64,000 nt of DNA from Bacteroidota bacterium (GTDB lineage Bacteria > Bacteroidota > Bacteroidia > NS11-12g > UBA955), in the NCBI GenBank assembly GCA_016787485.1, contig JAEUUL010000022.1, positions 177,887 through 241,886 of the forward strand. Reading direction: 5' to 3'. The translations under genes and the position numbers were made by a program. Shown here piece after piece: positions 24,227 to 35,420 of the stretch. The notes below the pieces were generated by a model. That model ran no database searches. It saw nothing but the letters and a program-made list of their open reading frames with translations, and was not told the origin of the DNA. Each line of letters starts with the position of its first letter. The first letter of the stretch is position 1.

Positions 24227-27123
24227 AATTTTACATACTTCCGCTGATTCTTTTCGCGCTTCCGTTGCTGCAGGCCCAAACCCCGTATGAACGGGTAAAT
24301 CCCTTTATTGGCACCGGCGGACACGGTCACACTTATCCCGGTGCCACCGCACCTTTCGGCATGGTGCAACTCAGCCCGGATACCCGCCTGGAAGGCTGGG
24401 ACGGGTGCGGCGGTTACCACTACGATGATACGATATGTTACGGATTTTCACATACCCACCTCAGCGGTACCGGAGTGGCAGATTATTGTGATATTCTGGT
24501 GAGACCGGCATTGAATCCACTTTCATTTTCTCACAAAAATGAAACGGCAAATCCCGGATTTTACAGCGTAATTTTTAACAATGGCATCAAGGCGGAAATG
24601 GTAGCAACGGAAAGAATGGGTGTACACCGGTATACTTTTCCGGATGGCGCGGAACCCTTGGTTGTTATAGACCTGAACCACCGCGACCAGGTAATTGCTG
24701 CAGATATGTCTGTTATCCGCAAAGGATTTGAAAACGAAGGTCATTTGCACCCACAGATAATGGGTTACAGAAACAGCAAATCCTGGGCGCAGAATCAAAA
24801 GTTATTTTTCACCATGGATTTTTCTGCTCCTATAGATACAGTGATATGGCTTAGCAAATCCGGAGAACAGAAACGGGTGGCCGTGGTCAAATTTCCAAGA
24901 GAAACAACAGTGGTAGAGATATGCACTGGTTTATCTGCAGTTTCTGAACAAAAAGCATTGTTCAATATTGAGGATTGGTATAATGAACATACTCCGTTCG
25001 GGTACGCGCACTTCTTTGAAAACACAGCAAGAGATGTCAAAAAAACATGGGAAAACGCTTTGTCCCGGATTGAAATTAAAGGGACACCGGAACAGGAAAC
25101 CGTATTTTATACGGCGCTGTACCACACCCTGATCGTTCCCAATATATACAGTGATGCAGATGGCGAATATCGCGGAATGGATGATAAGATACACAAAGGG
25201 GGAAATCAATACACGGTATTTTCATTGTGGGACACCTACCGCGGTGCACATCCGCTTTACACGCTGATAGAACAAAAGCGTACGGAAGATTTTATCCGAA
25301 CGTTTGAAAATCAGTTTGCAGAAAGTGGCCGCTTACCGGTTTGGGAACTGGCCGGCAATGAAACGGACTGCATGATAGGCTACCATGCGGTATCTGTAAT
25401 TGCAGATGCGGCAGCCAAAGGCATTTACCCAAAAATATCTCCTGTTTATTTGGCCATGGTGGCCACTGCAGACAAACCGGTCTACGGACTGGATGCCTAT
25501 GCAGAAAAGGGATTTTTAAGTGCTGAAGATGAAAGTGAATCTGTGAGTAAAACCCTTGAATACGCTTATGATGACTGGTGCATTTCCAGAATGGCAGAGT
25601 GGCAGCACCATGTACCTGAACAATTTCGGTTTGAGCAGCGAAGCAAGAGTTGGTCAAATCTGCTGGATGCCCGTTCCGGACACATGCGACCCAGAGAGAA
25701 CGGACGTTTTCTGCAACCTTTCGACCCACGTGAAGTGAACAATCATTTTACGGAAGCCAACAGCTGGCAATACTCGTTTTATGTGCCGCATGATTTGAAG
25801 AATTATATAGCGAAACTCGGCGGGGCTGAAAGGGCAGAACGACTGCTGGACAGTCTTTTCGCAGAAAACAGCAAAACCACAGGCCGGGAACAATCTGACA
25901 TTACAGGGCTTATCGGTCAATATGCCCATGGCAATGAACCCAGTCACCACATTGCCTATCTCTACAATTCAGTAGGAAAACCCTTCAAAACCCAACAACG
26001 GGTAAAACAAATTCTGGAAACCATGTACAATGCAAAACCCGATGGACTGAGTGGCAATGAAGACTGTGGGCAGATGAGTGCATGGTACGTGCTGAGCAGC
26101 CTTGGATTTTATCCGGTTTGCCCGGGTGATGCACGTTACAGCATGGGTTATCCGCTTTTTAAATCCGCTGCACTGAATTTTGAAAATGGGAAAACACTCA
26201 AACTGATAAAAAAAGGCAAAGGCAATTATATTAAATCTGTGAATTTCAACGGAAAGAATTACACGCCGAATTATCTGAAACATGAGGAAATTATGGCAGG
26301 TGGCACGCTGATTTTCACAATGGGTAAAAAACCGGGCAAATGGGGCAGCGCAAAGGCAGACCGGTTTATGACTGAAGTGAATGTGCCTTACGCCTCAGCC
26401 CCAATCATTGAATATGAAAATGCCACATTTGATGACAGTGTAAAAGTGCATTTTATCGCCACCGAAGATGCAAATATATATCCGGTGCAAAAATATTATT
26501 CGCAAAATACTGTCAGAGAAATGCTGCATTTAGATTGCAAAAAAGAGTGTACACTTACCATTGACACCACCGTGTGTGTGGACGTTTCTCATTATATGGC
26601 AGAACGGGAACAATACGGAACAAAAGCCACTGCCTGTTTTTACAAGCGGCCAAACCACTGGAAAGTGCAGTTGCTGTGCGAGCCCAACCGACAGTATACG
26701 GCCGGTGGCCCGCAGGCCTTAACCGATGGACTCAAAGGCGATGCCGAATGGCGCAAAGGCCGCTGGGTGGGTGTACAGGGTCAGGAATTTCAAACCGTGA
26801 TAGACCTGGGAGAGATCAAACCCGTATCCTACGTTTCGTTGGGTGTATTGCAGGACACCCGGGCCTGGATTGCACTGCCGAAAGAACTCACTGTTATGTT
26901 CAGTGAAGACGGCAGGGAATTTACGGGGGCAGTTTCTGTAAGCCACAGCATACCTATGGATTCCATGGGTTCCTTCCGCATGGAACTCAGTGCAAAACCC
27001 GCTGAAGCTGTAAAGGCCAGATACGTGCGGTTGATTGCAACCAATCCAGGCAAGCTGCCCGAATGGCACCCCGGTGCCGGGGGTGAAACATTCATCTTTG
27101 CAGATGAGGTGGAAATAAAATGA
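24223..27123 (+). CDS. GH92 alpha-mannosidase, exported
   Basis: A 966-residue enzyme with an N-terminal signal peptide (to about residue 19, ending LLQAQ). The GH92 domain begins at once with YERVNPFIGTGGHGHTYPGA and FGMVQLSPDT. Later conserved blocks include WDTYRGAHPLYTL, ELAGNETDCMIGYHA, the DESESVSKTLEYAYDDW helix and GNEDCGQMSAWYVLSSLG. GH92 enzymes are calcium-dependent, inverting exo-alpha-mannosidases acting on N-glycans or yeast mannan. An extra C-terminal region (about 760-966) ends in a discoidin-like beta domain (VIDLGEIKPVSYVSLGVL) that may bind carbohydrate. It is co-translated with the MFS permease. Confidence 0.93.
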   Translation: MKFYILPLILFALPLLQAQTPYERVNPFIGTGGHGHTYPGATAPFGMVQLSPDTRLEGWDGCGGYHYDDTICYGFSHTHLSGTGVADYCDILVRPALNPLSFSHKNETANPGFYSVIFNNGIKAEMVATERMGVHRYTFPDGAEPLVVIDLNHRDQVIAADMSVIRKGFENEGHLHPQIMGYRNSKSWAQNQKLFFTMDFSAPIDTVIWLSKSGEQKRVAVVKFPRETTVVEICTGLSAVSEQKALFNIEDWYNEHTPFGYAHFFENTARDVKKTWENALSRIEIKGTPEQETVFYTALYHTLIVPNIYSDADGEYRGMDDKIHKGGNQYTVFSLWDTYRGAHPLYTLIEQKRTEDFIRTFENQFAESGRLPVWELAGNETDCMIGYHAVSVIADAAAKGIYPKISPVYLAMVATADKPVYGLDAYAEKGFLSAEDESESVSKTLEYAYDDWCISRMAEWQHHVPEQFRFEQRSKSWSNLLDARSGHMRPRENGRFLQPFDPREVNNHFTEANSWQYSFYVPHDLKNYIAKLGGAERAERLLDSLFAENSKTTGREQSDITGLIGQYAHGNEPSHHIAYLYNSVGKPFKTQQRVKQILETMYNAKPDGLSGNEDCGQMSAWYVLSSLGFYPVCPGDARYSMGYPLFKSAALNFENGKTLKLIKKGKGNYIKSVNFNGKNYTPNYLKHEEIMAGGTLIFTMGKKPGKWGSAKADRFMTEVNVPYASAPIIEYENATFDDSVKVHFIATEDANIYPVQKYYSQNTVREMLHLDCKKECTLTIDTTVCVDVSHYMAEREQYGTKATACFYKRPNHWKVQLLCEPNRQYTAGGPQALTDGLKGDAEWRKGRWVGVQGQEFQTVIDLGEIKPVSYVSLGVLQDTRAWIALPKELTVMFSEDGREFTGAVSVSHSIPMDSMGSFRMELSAKPAEAVKARYVRLIATNPGKLPEWHPGAGGETFIFADEVEIK

Positions 27124-27138
27124 GCTTTTCTGTGATTT

Positions 27139-28032
27139 TTAATCGGGATCATACCCAAACTGGCGCAGCATGTTTTTGTTGTTTCGCCAGTCATCGCGCA
27201 CTTTCACGAACAATTCCAGATAAACCTGTTTTTGAAAAAAGGCCTCCAGGTCTTTGCGGCTGGCAATTCCCAGATTTTTGATGGCCGCGCCTTTGTTGCC
27301 TATGACAATTCGCTTCTGGCTATCGCGTTCCACTATGATTTCGCAGTTCAGGCGCAGGATTTTGGGTTCTTCTTTAAAGAGTAGTGTGCTCACTTCCAGA
27401 CTGTAGGGCACTTCATCCTGGTAAAGTTTCAATGCATTGTTGCGCACGATTTCGTTTACAAAAAACCGTTCTGAACGATCCGTAATCTGGTCTTCCGGGT
27501 AATAGGCCGGATGCTGTGGCAGCATATCTGCAGCCGTTTTCTCCAGGTTCTCTATGTTGTAGTTATTGAGGGCTGAGACCAGCATATACACATCCGCCTG
27601 GAAATCTTCTGTGATTTTTTGCATAACAGCTTCCAACTGGTCCTGTTTAACTGTGTCTATTTTGTTCAGTGCCAGGATTTTTTTGGCTTTGGACCTGTCG
27701 TAACGGGCCCTTATGTCATCGGGGATATCCGTAGCCCGCACATCCAGCAGCAAAATCAGCACATCACTGTCATCCAGCGATTCATTGACGAAATGCATCA
27801 TTTTCTCGTGCATGCCATAGCTGGTTTTTTTAAGAATCCCGGGAGTGTCTGAGTAGATGATCTGGGCTCCGGGCAGATTTTTAATGCCCAGAATCCTGTG
27901 ACGCGTGGTCTGCGCTTTTGGATTTGTAATGGCCAGATTGTCGCCCATCAGGGAATTGTACAGCGTACTTTTCCCGGCATTGGGCATACCGATGATACTG
28001 ACAAACCCGGCTTTAAATTCGGTGTTTTCCAC
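27139..28032 (-). CDS. era: GTPase Era
   Basis: A 297-residue GTPase needed for 16S rRNA maturation and 30S assembly. G motifs are GMPNAGKST (P-loop), DTPGI and NKID; the C-terminal KH domain includes VERDSQKRIVIGNKGAAIKNLG. The start is GTG at 28032. A TACCTTTG element on this strand (28045-28038) ends only 5 nt before it, so the message may be nearly leaderless, though no good -33 box was found. Confidence 0.96.
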   Translation of the reverse strand: MENTEFKAGFVSIIGMPNAGKSTLYNSLMGDNLAITNPKAQTTRHRILGIKNLPGAQIIYSDTPGILKKTSYGMHEKMMHFVNESLDDSDVLILLLDVRATDIPDDIRARYDRSKAKKILALNKIDTVKQDQLEAVMQKITEDFQADVYMLVSALNNYNIENLEKTAADMLPQHPAYYPEDQITDRSERFFVNEIVRNNALKLYQDEVPYSLEVSTLLFKEEPKILRLNCEIIVERDSQKRIVIGNKGAAIKNLGIASRKDLEAFFQKQVYLELFVKVRDDWRNNKNMLRQFGYDPD

Positions 28033-28067
28033 TGGAACAAAGGTAGGGCAGGTTCTGCGCAGAATTC

Positions 28068-29012
28068 ATGCATACCTTTGCCTTTCTGGTGGTCCGCATC
28101 CTGCTCATAGGAATTTTGTGTTTCATACAGGGTATTGCCGCGCAAAACCTGGATTCCACAAGGGATGGGGTGGGGCGTGGCCGCACCGGTATTTTCTTTA
28201 AGCGGTACATGGATATGCGGAATGCAGGGGCCTCCCGACGCTACCACAGGGAGGAAAGGGAAGCCGAAAGGCTCACTTTCCCTTTTGAATCAGACGGCTA
28301 CCAGCTGGTATTCAGGGATGATTTTGACAGTCTGAACCTGAAAACGTGGCAACGCGGCCAACCCTGGGGGCGGTTTCATGTGCAGCAGCCCCACCAGTAC
28401 TACGGAGACAGCGAGATGTATACAAACAAAGGGATACTATACCTAGAAAACAGATATGCGCCCGCTACTTTCAAAGAAGGAGACAGTACGTATGACATAC
28501 CATACGGCACCGGGTTGCTCAACAGTTACCACAGCCACAACTTCAGATTCGGGTACTTCGCCATACGATGCAAAAATCCGCGTGGTGCAGCCACCTGGCC
28601 GGCATTTTGGCTCACCGGTAAATACAACTGGCCCCCTGAGATAGACATTTTTGAGATGTATGGCAAATGTGACGGAAAGAACGTGCATGAGCAGACGATG
28701 ACACTGCACTTTGGCAAAATAGAGACCCATACAAAAACATCTTTGACCAAATCCGTGCGGTTAACGGAAGATACGGACACCCAGTTTCATATCTATAGTT
28801 GTCTGTGGCAGCCTGATGAAATCAGTTTTTTTACGGATGGCATTCCCATTATCACCATGAAGCTGAACAGATGGATGCGGCAATTCTACCAGGAACCCAT
28901 GTACATGGTGGTAAACAATGCGGTAGACCACCGCTATCTGCAGTGTATAGACCGCAGGAAACTGCCCTGTAGTTTGCAGGTAGACTGGATACAGGTTTAC
29001 CAGCAGAAATAG
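28068..29012 (+). CDS. Glycoside hydrolase family 16 (beta-glucanase-like), exported
   Basis: A 314-residue protein with a signal peptide (hydrophobic 2-24, ending GIAAQ). The GH16 jelly-roll follows; the catalytic signature is EIDIFEMYG, where the first glutamate is the nucleophile and the second the acid/base. Other family segments are [10 protein letters not shown] and [20 protein letters not shown]16 covers laminarinases, lichenases, agarases and transglycosylases; the substrate is not resolved here. It is divergent from era with 35 bp between the start codons. Confidence 0.9.
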   Translation: MHTFAFLVVRILLIGILCFIQGIAAQNLDSTRDGVGRGRTGIFFKRYMDMRNAGASRRYHREEREAERLTFPFESDGYQLVFRDDFDSLNLKTWQRGQPWGRFHVQQPHQYYGDSEMYTNKGILYLENRYAPATFKEGDSTYDIPYGTGLLNSYHSHNFRFGYFAIRCKNPRGAATWPAFWLTGKYNWPPEIDIFEMYGKCDGKNVHEQTMTLHFGKIETHTKTSLTKSVRLTEDTDTQFHIYSCLWQPDEISFFTDGIPIITMKLNRWMRQFYQEPMYMVVNNAVDHRYLQCIDRRKLPCSLQVDWIQVYQQK

Positions 29013-29092
29013 GTCGTCTGTCCAATATTCCTGACAATTCATGGAGGCCGGGACTGTCGCGGAGGGGCACACAGTATATTTGCATCCGTTTC

Positions 29093-29956
29093 ATGAAAGG
29101 GATTATTCTGGCCGGTGGTTCCGGCACACGGTTGCATCCGCTGACACTGGCAATCAGCAAGCAATTGATGCCTGTGTACGACAAACCAATGATCTATTAT
29201 CCACTGTCTGTGCTGATGATGGCCCGTATACGGGAAATACTGATTATAAGCACTCCGCAGGATTTACCTCATTTCCGCCGTTTGCTTGGCGATGGAAGCC
29301 ATTTGGGTTGCCGGTTTGAGTATTGTGAACAACCCAGTCCGGATGGTCTGGCACAAGCCTTTACCCTGGGCGCAGACTTCATAGGAAATGACAAAGTATG
29401 CCTGATACTGGGAGACAATATATTCTTTGGATCGGATTTTCAGCAGCTGCTGCGTTCAAACACAGACCCGGACGGAGGTGTGGTATTTGCATACCACGTA
29501 AGCGACCCTGAAAGATATGGGGTTGTGGAATTCGACAAAGAAATGCGTGCAGTGTCGATAGAGGAAAAACCCGTGAACCCCAAATCGAACTATGCTGTGC
29601 CCGGTTTATATTTTTACGACAATGACGTAGTGGAAATCGCCAGAAATCTGAAACCCAGTGCCCGCGGCGAACTTGAAATCACAGACGTAAACCGCATTTA
29701 TCTTGAAAAAAACAAGTTAAAGGTTGGGGTCATGAGCAGGGGAACAGCCTGGCTGGATACGGGCACATTTGCCTCACTTATGCAAGCCGGACAGTTTGTA
29801 CAGGTAATAGAGGACCGGCAGGGTTTAAAAATCGGTTGCATCGAAGAAATAGCCTGGAGAAACGGATTTATAGACAGCGACCAATTGTTGAAAATAGCCA
29901 CACCGCTGGAGAAAAGCGGATATGGCGTGTACTTAAAAAACCTATTGAAACCATGA
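29093..29956 (+). CDS. rfbA: Glucose-1-phosphate thymidylyltransferase
   Basis: A 287-residue RmlA enzyme that makes dTDP-glucose, the first step to dTDP-rhamnose and related sugars. Signatures are [43 protein letters not shown] and the C-terminal [21 protein letters not shown] box at 29075-29082 lies 10 nt before the ATG without a clear -33 partner. It is coupled to the SLBB export gene by an ATGA overlap (29953-29956), so it feeds the exopolysaccharide operon. The remaining rhamnose genes are not in this window. Confidence 0.94.
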   Translation: MKGIILAGGSGTRLHPLTLAISKQLMPVYDKPMIYYPLSVLMMARIREILIISTPQDLPHFRRLLGDGSHLGCRFEYCEQPSPDGLAQAFTLGADFIGNDKVCLILGDNIFFGSDFQQLLRSNTDPDGGVVFAYHVSDPERYGVVEFDKEMRAVSIEEKPVNPKSNYAVPGLYFYDNDVVEIARNLKPSARGELEITDVNRIYLEKNKLKVGVMSRGTAWLDTGTFASLMQAGQFVQVIEDRQGLKIGCIEEIAWRNGFIDSDQLLKIATPLEKSGYGVYLKNLLKP

Positions 29957-32900
29957 AAAAAATCCTGCTGATTATTGCCATAGCTGCATTCACCATACCG
30001 CAGGTAAGGGCACAGATCATGTTTCCCTTTATGGGGCAGGCGGATTCTGCAGATGACACAGAAATAACACGTGCTGATACAGATACCCCAAGAACCAAAG
30101 CTACACCCCCGGCGGCAGTGGCAAAGGAAAAACCCAATCCGAATGAGGAGGAGGAAATTGCAGTAAAAAAATTGGAACTGCAGAAACAGAAAATCCAGCT
30201 GGAACAAGAAGTGCTTGCTCTGACGAAGATTGAAAAAAAATCCAAAGAAGAGGAGGAAATGCTGCAACTGAAGCTTGAGAGCATGAAGTTGCTGAATGCA
30301 CAGGAAAAATTTCTGATGGACCAGGAAAGGGATTTGATTTCGGCACGGAACCAGAGTGCCAAACTGAGACTGGAAGCTGAAATTTTGCGTTTGCAAAAAG
30401 AATATGAAGAGTTGAACCGGGATAAAGCCAGGAAACAGTACCCGGCCAGTAGTTTGTATGGTCACTCCTTCTTCAGGGATGGAAGTTTTAAACCTTTCAG
30501 CAAACCAGACGATGTGGTAGCCACAGAATCCTATATTCTGGGCACAGGAGACATTGTACAACTGGAAGTATGGGGAAGCAGGTATTGGAGTAAAGCGTAT
30601 CCTGTTTCAGAATCGGGCAGTATTGATATTACAGGTTATCAGAAAATCTTTGTAAAAGGACTTTCATTGCGTCAGGCAAGGGCAATGATAGCCTCCAGGC
30701 TGGGTATATCTGATGCCGAGAACTCATTCAGTGTAGCAGTAACCCGTAGCAGAATGGTAACTGTGAATGTACTTGGCGAAGTTTTCAACCCGGGTACCTA
30801 CACCCTGCCGGCAACGAATTCCGTTTTCAATGCACTTGTAGCGATGGGCGGACCTTCCAATATTGGCAGTGTGCGCAATATTTATATAAAACGCGACGGA
30901 CGCATTCGTGATTCCTTTGATTTGTATGAATATTTTGAAGACATCACCCATCAGCGTGATGTGTATTTACAAAACAACGATTACATCATTGTAATGCCCG
31001 CCATGCATACGGTATATGTAGACGGAAGTATACGCAAACCGGGTACATATGAGCTAAAACCAGGGGAGACAATGAAGGACCTGATCCGCTATGCAGGCGG
31101 ACTGTACCCCGGAACTTACACGAAGGATATTGTGGTGAACCGGATTCACGACAATGCTTTTGAGGTTGTAAGTGTAAATCTTGACAGTTTGCAGAAACGG
31201 GGCAGAGATTTCAATCTTGATGGCGCAGAACGTGTCATTTTTAAAAGCATAAGTGTAGACAATCAGTATACCGTCCTCATCAATGGAGCAGTGAGTGTAC
31301 CCGGAACATTCCGGATAAAACCGGGGCTGCGGGTCAGCGGATTGCTCAAAATAGCAAACGGACTTGTAAGTGATGCTTATCTGGAAAAAGCATATCTGGT
31401 GCGCACAGGCAAGGATTTCAAGAAAACCTACATTGCTTTCAGTCCTGGCGAAGCAGTGGCCAAACCCGGCAGCAATGCAGATTTATTGCTCGACGACAGG
31501 GACAGTATCTTTATTTTCAGAAAAACCGATTTTATCAAATTCGGATCGGTTGCCATAAGCGGAGCTGTTAAAAGAAGTATAAATACACAGTATATCAGTG
31601 GCCTTAAACTCAGCCAGCTTATATTTATGGCTGGTGGCTTGCGGGATGATGCAGACCCGAAGTATGGATTTATTACCCGTGTAACCCCGGGATACGATAA
31701 GGTACTTATCACTTTTGAGCCCGGAAAGGTAATGACCGACAGCAGCGCAGATATAGAACTGATGCCAAAAGATGAAATACGGGTATACAGTTTTCTGGAT
31801 AAAAAGCGCCAATATAACATATCCATTTCCGGACCGGTGAGGGTTCCCGGAGCCTATCCTTTTACTGAAAATACGCGTATTTTCGACCTTGTAAATCTCG
31901 CCGGTGGACTAGAATTGAACGCATATACGCCGCGTGCCATCCTGATCAGCACCGATTTGCAAACTGGATTTATGAACACCCGGAGCCTGAATCTGAAGGA
32001 AATCATGGACAATCCAGAATCGGCAGAAAATGTAAAGATGATGCCTAAAGATGTGTTGTATGTGCTGAACAAGGAAGATTATGGTGAAAATTTTGGTGTA
32101 CTGATTGATGGTTCAGTGAGGCGGGGCGGCAACTTTGCCTTCAGCGACAATATGACCATTACAAACCTGATAGATATGGCTGGTGGGCTCACTCTTCAGG
32201 CATATAAGGAAAGGGCATTGCTTATACATACGGATTTAAGCACGGGGCAGAGAACGACCCAAACCATCCATTTACAAAAAATCATTGATAATCCGAATTC
32301 ACCTGAAAATGTGAAATTGTTGCCCAGGGATGAAATCAGGGTTTTCAATTTATTGGAAATGGTTAACAATTTTAATGTATCAATATACGGACCCGTGCGC
32401 CGCAGCGGAGAATATGCATACAGTGACAACATGAGTCTGCAAAATCTGATTGATCTGGCAGGTGGCATGCAATTCATTGCAGCCGGTACTTCCATAGAAG
32501 TTGTTAGAAATTTTGCGGTTGAAAAAGGGGCCTATAAGTTCCTGTCTCCAATTATATTGAAAACCGGTGAAATCAGCTATACGCTGCGCGTGGATTCCAG
32601 CATAGGAGAGTTCCGGCTGCAACCGTTTGACAAAATATTTGTGCGCAAAAATCCCGACTTTTTACCCCTGTCTCTTGTGTATCTGGATGGTGCTGTGCGG
32701 TATCCCGGTTACTATGCATTGAAATCTGAAAACGAAAAACTGAGCTCACTTTTTCAACGAGCCGGTGGATTCAGAAAAGATGCTATGAAAAGGGGAATTC
32801 GCGTGAAACGGGTACGTGGTGGTGGAGATACAATGGATGTCGTAATCAATGCTAAAAAAGCGATGTTCCGCAAAAATTCGCACTACAATTATATCCTCAA

Positions 32901-33324
32901 AAACGGTGACCGTATAGATGTTCCTTATCAGGAAAGCATTGTGACCCTTACAGGAGATATGAACAAACAAACCCCCAACGATTTGGGTGCATACTTTATA
33001 GCCGGTAAACGGGCCCGATACTATGTGAAATATTTTGGTGGCGGATTTACCCGTTCGTCAGACAAGCGAAATATCGTGGTGGTACATCAGAATGGAAGAA
33101 CCATTGCCACCCGCAGTTACTTGTTGTGGAGGACCACACCGCGGGTGAAACCCGGATGCAAAATTGTGGTTCCGAGTAAACTGGATGATCCGGTTAAAAA
33201 CCCTAAAGGCGGCGGCAATAAAGGCCCTGGATTTAACATTGATAAATTCCTGAACCAGCTCACGGCCCGAACAACTGCCGTGCTCACACTGCTGGCTATA
33301 TTCAAAGTTACTACGGCCAAATAA
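29953..33324 (+). CDS. Polysaccharide export protein with about eight SLBB repeats
   Basis: A 1,123-residue Wza-like protein. The start is the ATG at 29953, which gives a clean signal peptide (ending QVRAQ); the open frame extends further upstream. A long charged coiled coil occupies about residues 50-155. The Poly_export domain follows ([15 protein letters not shown] near 195). Then come about eight SLBB-type beta-grasp units, recognised by repeats of the pattern V-x-G-x-V-R-x-P-G-x-Y and AGGL. Two or three of these (about 620-840) are close copies. The C-terminus ends in a hydrophobic segment. Wza normally has three such domains, so this is an expanded outer-membrane export channel component. 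Confidence 0.88.
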   Translation: MKKILLIIAIAAFTIPQVRAQIMFPFMGQADSADDTEITRADTDTPRTKATPPAAVAKEKPNPNEEEEIAVKKLELQKQKIQLEQEVLALTKIEKKSKEEEEMLQLKLESMKLLNAQEKFLMDQERDLISARNQSAKLRLEAEILRLQKEYEELNRDKARKQYPASSLYGHSFFRDGSFKPFSKPDDVVATESYILGTGDIVQLEVWGSRYWSKAYPVSESGSIDITGYQKIFVKGLSLRQARAMIASRLGISDAENSFSVAVTRSRMVTVNVLGEVFNPGTYTLPATNSVFNALVAMGGPSNIGSVRNIYIKRDGRIRDSFDLYEYFEDITHQRDVYLQNNDYIIVMPAMHTVYVDGSIRKPGTYELKPGETMKDLIRYAGGLYPGTYTKDIVVNRIHDNAFEVVSVNLDSLQKRGRDFNLDGAERVIFKSISVDNQYTVLINGAVSVPGTFRIKPGLRVSGLLKIANGLVSDAYLEKAYLVRTGKDFKKTYIAFSPGEAVAKPGSNADLLLDDRDSIFIFRKTDFIKFGSVAISGAVKRSINTQYISGLKLSQLIFMAGGLRDDADPKYGFITRVTPGYDKVLITFEPGKVMTDSSADIELMPKDEIRVYSFLDKKRQYNISISGPVRVPGAYPFTENTRIFDLVNLAGGLELNAYTPRAILISTDLQTGFMNTRSLNLKEIMDNPESAENVKMMPKDVLYVLNKEDYGENFGVLIDGSVRRGGNFAFSDNMTITNLIDMAGGLTLQAYKERALLIHTDLSTGQRTTQTIHLQKIIDNPNSPENVKLLPRDEIRVFNLLEMVNNFNVSIYGPVRRSGEYAYSDNMSLQNLIDLAGGMQFIAAGTSIEVVRNFAVEKGAYKFLSPIILKTGEISYTLRVDSSIGEFRLQPFDKIFVRKNPDFLPLSLVYLDGAVRYPGYYALKSENEKLSSLFQRAGGFRKDAMKRGIRVKRVRGGGDTMDVVINAKKAMFRKNSHYNYILKNGDRIDVPYQESIVTLTGDMNKQTPNDLGAYFIAGKRARYYVKYFGGGFTRSSDKRNIVVVHQNGRTIATRSYLLWRTTPRVKPGCKIVVPSKLDDPVKNPKGGGNKGPGFNIDKFLNQLTARTTAVLTLLAIFKVTTAK

Positions 33325-33326
33325 TT

Positions 33327-34400
33327 ATGGAAGAACAGGAAAAAGGCAGTTTTAATATTTTCCAACTGTGGGAAAAGAATAAACCGCTGTTGAGGCGGGT
33401 ATTCTCATGGTGGAAAATTGCCCTCATCATTGGGTGTATATTTGGTGTTCTCGGATATTATTTAGAGAACAAAAAACTGCCAACTTTCGCTGCATCCATC
33501 ACATTTATGATGGAAGATGAGATCATAGGAAACAGCGGACCGGCGAACCAGAGCAATCCTTTGCTTGCAGCACTTACCGGGCAGACCACAACATCCAATA
33601 AAGCTGTTATTCTCGATCTGGGAAAATCGAACCTGCTGATCGAAAATACCTTGCTGCAACCTGTGCAGATTGATGGCAAAACAATCACACTTGGCGATTA
33701 TTATTTCGACATAAATGGCTACAGGAATAATTGGAAAAATGACAAGAAAATGTCTGCTTTCAAATTAGATCCAAAATATAAAATCGGAACCGATGAGCTG
33801 ACCGATTTCTGGCTGAGGCAGGTAAGCAATATATTGAAACTGAGTCTTACATCATCCATGTCTGACGCAGGTGTTTTCTCTATCAACTTCAAATATCACG
33901 ATGAAAGATTTACCAAACTATTTCTGGACAATCATTTAAAAACTATTTCTGAATTTTACATCACCAAGAAAACAGAACGCGCGATGAAGATGGCCGAATT
34001 TGCAAGACGCAAACGCGACAGTCTGCTGATGATATTGCAAGGCAAGGAATACGGTTTGGCAGCCAGGCAAAATCAGGCATTTGGTACAGTGCAAAAAACG
34101 GCCGTAGTACCAGAACTTCAATTCAAACGGGATATAACGATTCTTACAGCACAGTACAATGAAAGCGTTGGAGCCATGAATTCTGCAAAACTGGACTATG
34201 AACGTCAGAAACCTTTTTTGAGTATCATTGACGATGTGCGATATCCCCTGAACAGCAGTTATCCAAAACCTATGATGAAAGGAATACTCTTTTTACTGGT
34301 GGGGATCATATTAGGCTTTGCAGGCAGAACCGGCTGGATTCTGGGAAAAGAATTTCTGCAAAAACAGAGAGACGCATTTAAACAAGAGAGCATTTCCTAA
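33327..34400 (+). CDS. Wzz-like polysaccharide chain-length determinant protein
   Basis: A 357-residue inner-membrane protein with one transmembrane helix near each end (about 31-48, IALIIGCIFGVLGYYL; and about 316-336, FLLVGIILGFAG) and a coiled, charged periplasmic body between them. This is the Wzz/GumC co-polymerase topology. No tyrosine-kinase domain is fused, unlike many Wzc proteins. It starts 2 nt after the SLBB gene and precedes the GT2 gene. Confidence 0.82.
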   Translation: MEEQEKGSFNIFQLWEKNKPLLRRVFSWWKIALIIGCIFGVLGYYLENKKLPTFAASITFMMEDEIIGNSGPANQSNPLLAALTGQTTTSNKAVILDLGKSNLLIENTLLQPVQIDGKTITLGDYYFDINGYRNNWKNDKKMSAFKLDPKYKIGTDELTDFWLRQVSNILKLSLTSSMSDAGVFSINFKYHDERFTKLFLDNHLKTISEFYITKKTERAMKMAEFARRKRDSLLMILQGKEYGLAARQNQAFGTVQKTAVVPELQFKRDITILTAQYNESVGAMNSAKLDYERQKPFLSIIDDVRYPLNSSYPKPMMKGILFLLVGIILGFAGRTGWILGKEFLQKQRDAFKQESIS

Positions 34401-34412
34401 ATACACGTAATT

Positions 34413-35420
34413 ATGCGTGGCAGTGAACCGGTAATCAGTGTAATTATGCCGGTATACAATTGTGCCGGCTATATAAAAGCAGCACTGGAATCCATCCTTA
34501 ACCAAACCGAAACGGATTTAGAATGTATCGTAATTGACGATGTGTCTGCAGATGGTACGGTTGAAATTGCAAAATCCTTTAAAGACAACCGGCTCATAGT
34601 TATTGAAAAGGAAACACACAGCGGATATACAAACAGTCTGAACCTGGGTATTTCGCAAGCCTGTGGCAAATACATTGCCCGTATGGATGGCGATGATTTT
34701 TCCGATAGGCACAGGCTGGAAAGGCAGAGAATTTTTCTTGATGAGAACCCTGATACCGGAATCTGCGGAACATGGTACCATATTCCGGAAACCGGCAAAA
34801 CGGTAAAAACGCCCATGTCTCACAGGGCCATCTGCACCACACTCATCTGGCACAATTGCCTGGCACACCCCAGTGTAATGATGCGCAAATCCTTGCTGAC
34901 AAAAGTAAGCTACAATCCCGCATATGAGCCTGCAGAGGACTATCTGTTGTGGATACAACTGGCTGGAATAACAAAGCTGGCAAATATTCCTGAAGTACTG
35001 CTGAATTACCGGATGCATGATGACTCTGTAAGCAGCAAAAACAAACTCAAACAGGAAGAAAATGCGGCACAGATACGCAGTTATACATCAGGCTGGTTGA
35101 TTTGGCCTGATGCAGAAACAGAAACCGTATTTTATCGGTTAAGAAGGATTGAACTCAAGAATGCCAATGCTTACAACCAGATATGGAACAGAATGTATGC
35201 GTTGTGGCAGACCAATCTGAAAAATGCCTTGCTGGATAAGACTATCTGGACCGCTTACATGCAGAGAGATTTGCAATACATTGTACAAAAATGGCTTGGG
35301 AAAAAAGAAAATATGCACTGGTATGTGAGAATAAAAGAGGCCAGGAAAATATGGTTGTCGGGCCGTAGATTTGCCATAAGACATGCCTTCGGGTTGCTTC
35401 CGATTACTGCAATTCAATAA
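34413..35420 (+). CDS. Family 2 glycosyltransferase
   Basis: A 335-residue GT-A transferase. The N-terminus reads [19 protein letters not shown], followed by [12 protein letters not shown] and the metal-binding ARMDGDD (DxD), all typical of GT2. The C-terminal third is basic and aromatic with no transmembrane helix. As the last gene of the exopolysaccharide run it probably adds one sugar of the repeat unit. Its end overlaps the convergent tyrS gene by 17 bp. Confidence 0.9.
   Translation: MRGSEPVISVIMPVYNCAGYIKAALESILNQTETDLECIVIDDVSADGTVEIAKSFKDNRLIVIEKETHSGYTNSLNLGISQACGKYIARMDGDDFSDRHRLERQRIFLDENPDTGICGTWYHIPETGKTVKTPMSHRAICTTLIWHNCLAHPSVMMRKSLLTKVSYNPAYEPAEDYLLWIQLAGITKLANIPEVLLNYRMHDDSVSSKNKLKQEENAAQIRSYTSGWLIWPDAETETVFYRLRRIELKNANAYNQIWNRMYALWQTNLKNALLDKTIWTAYMQRDLQYIVQKWLGKKENMHWYVRIKEARKIWLSGRRFAIRHAFGLLPITAIQ

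Noticed and set aside
28073-28080. A TACCTTTG box in the first codons of the GH16 gene
   Set aside because: There is no TTTG 19-21 nt upstream, and moving the start downstream would remove the signal peptide. It is probably chance or a weak promoter.
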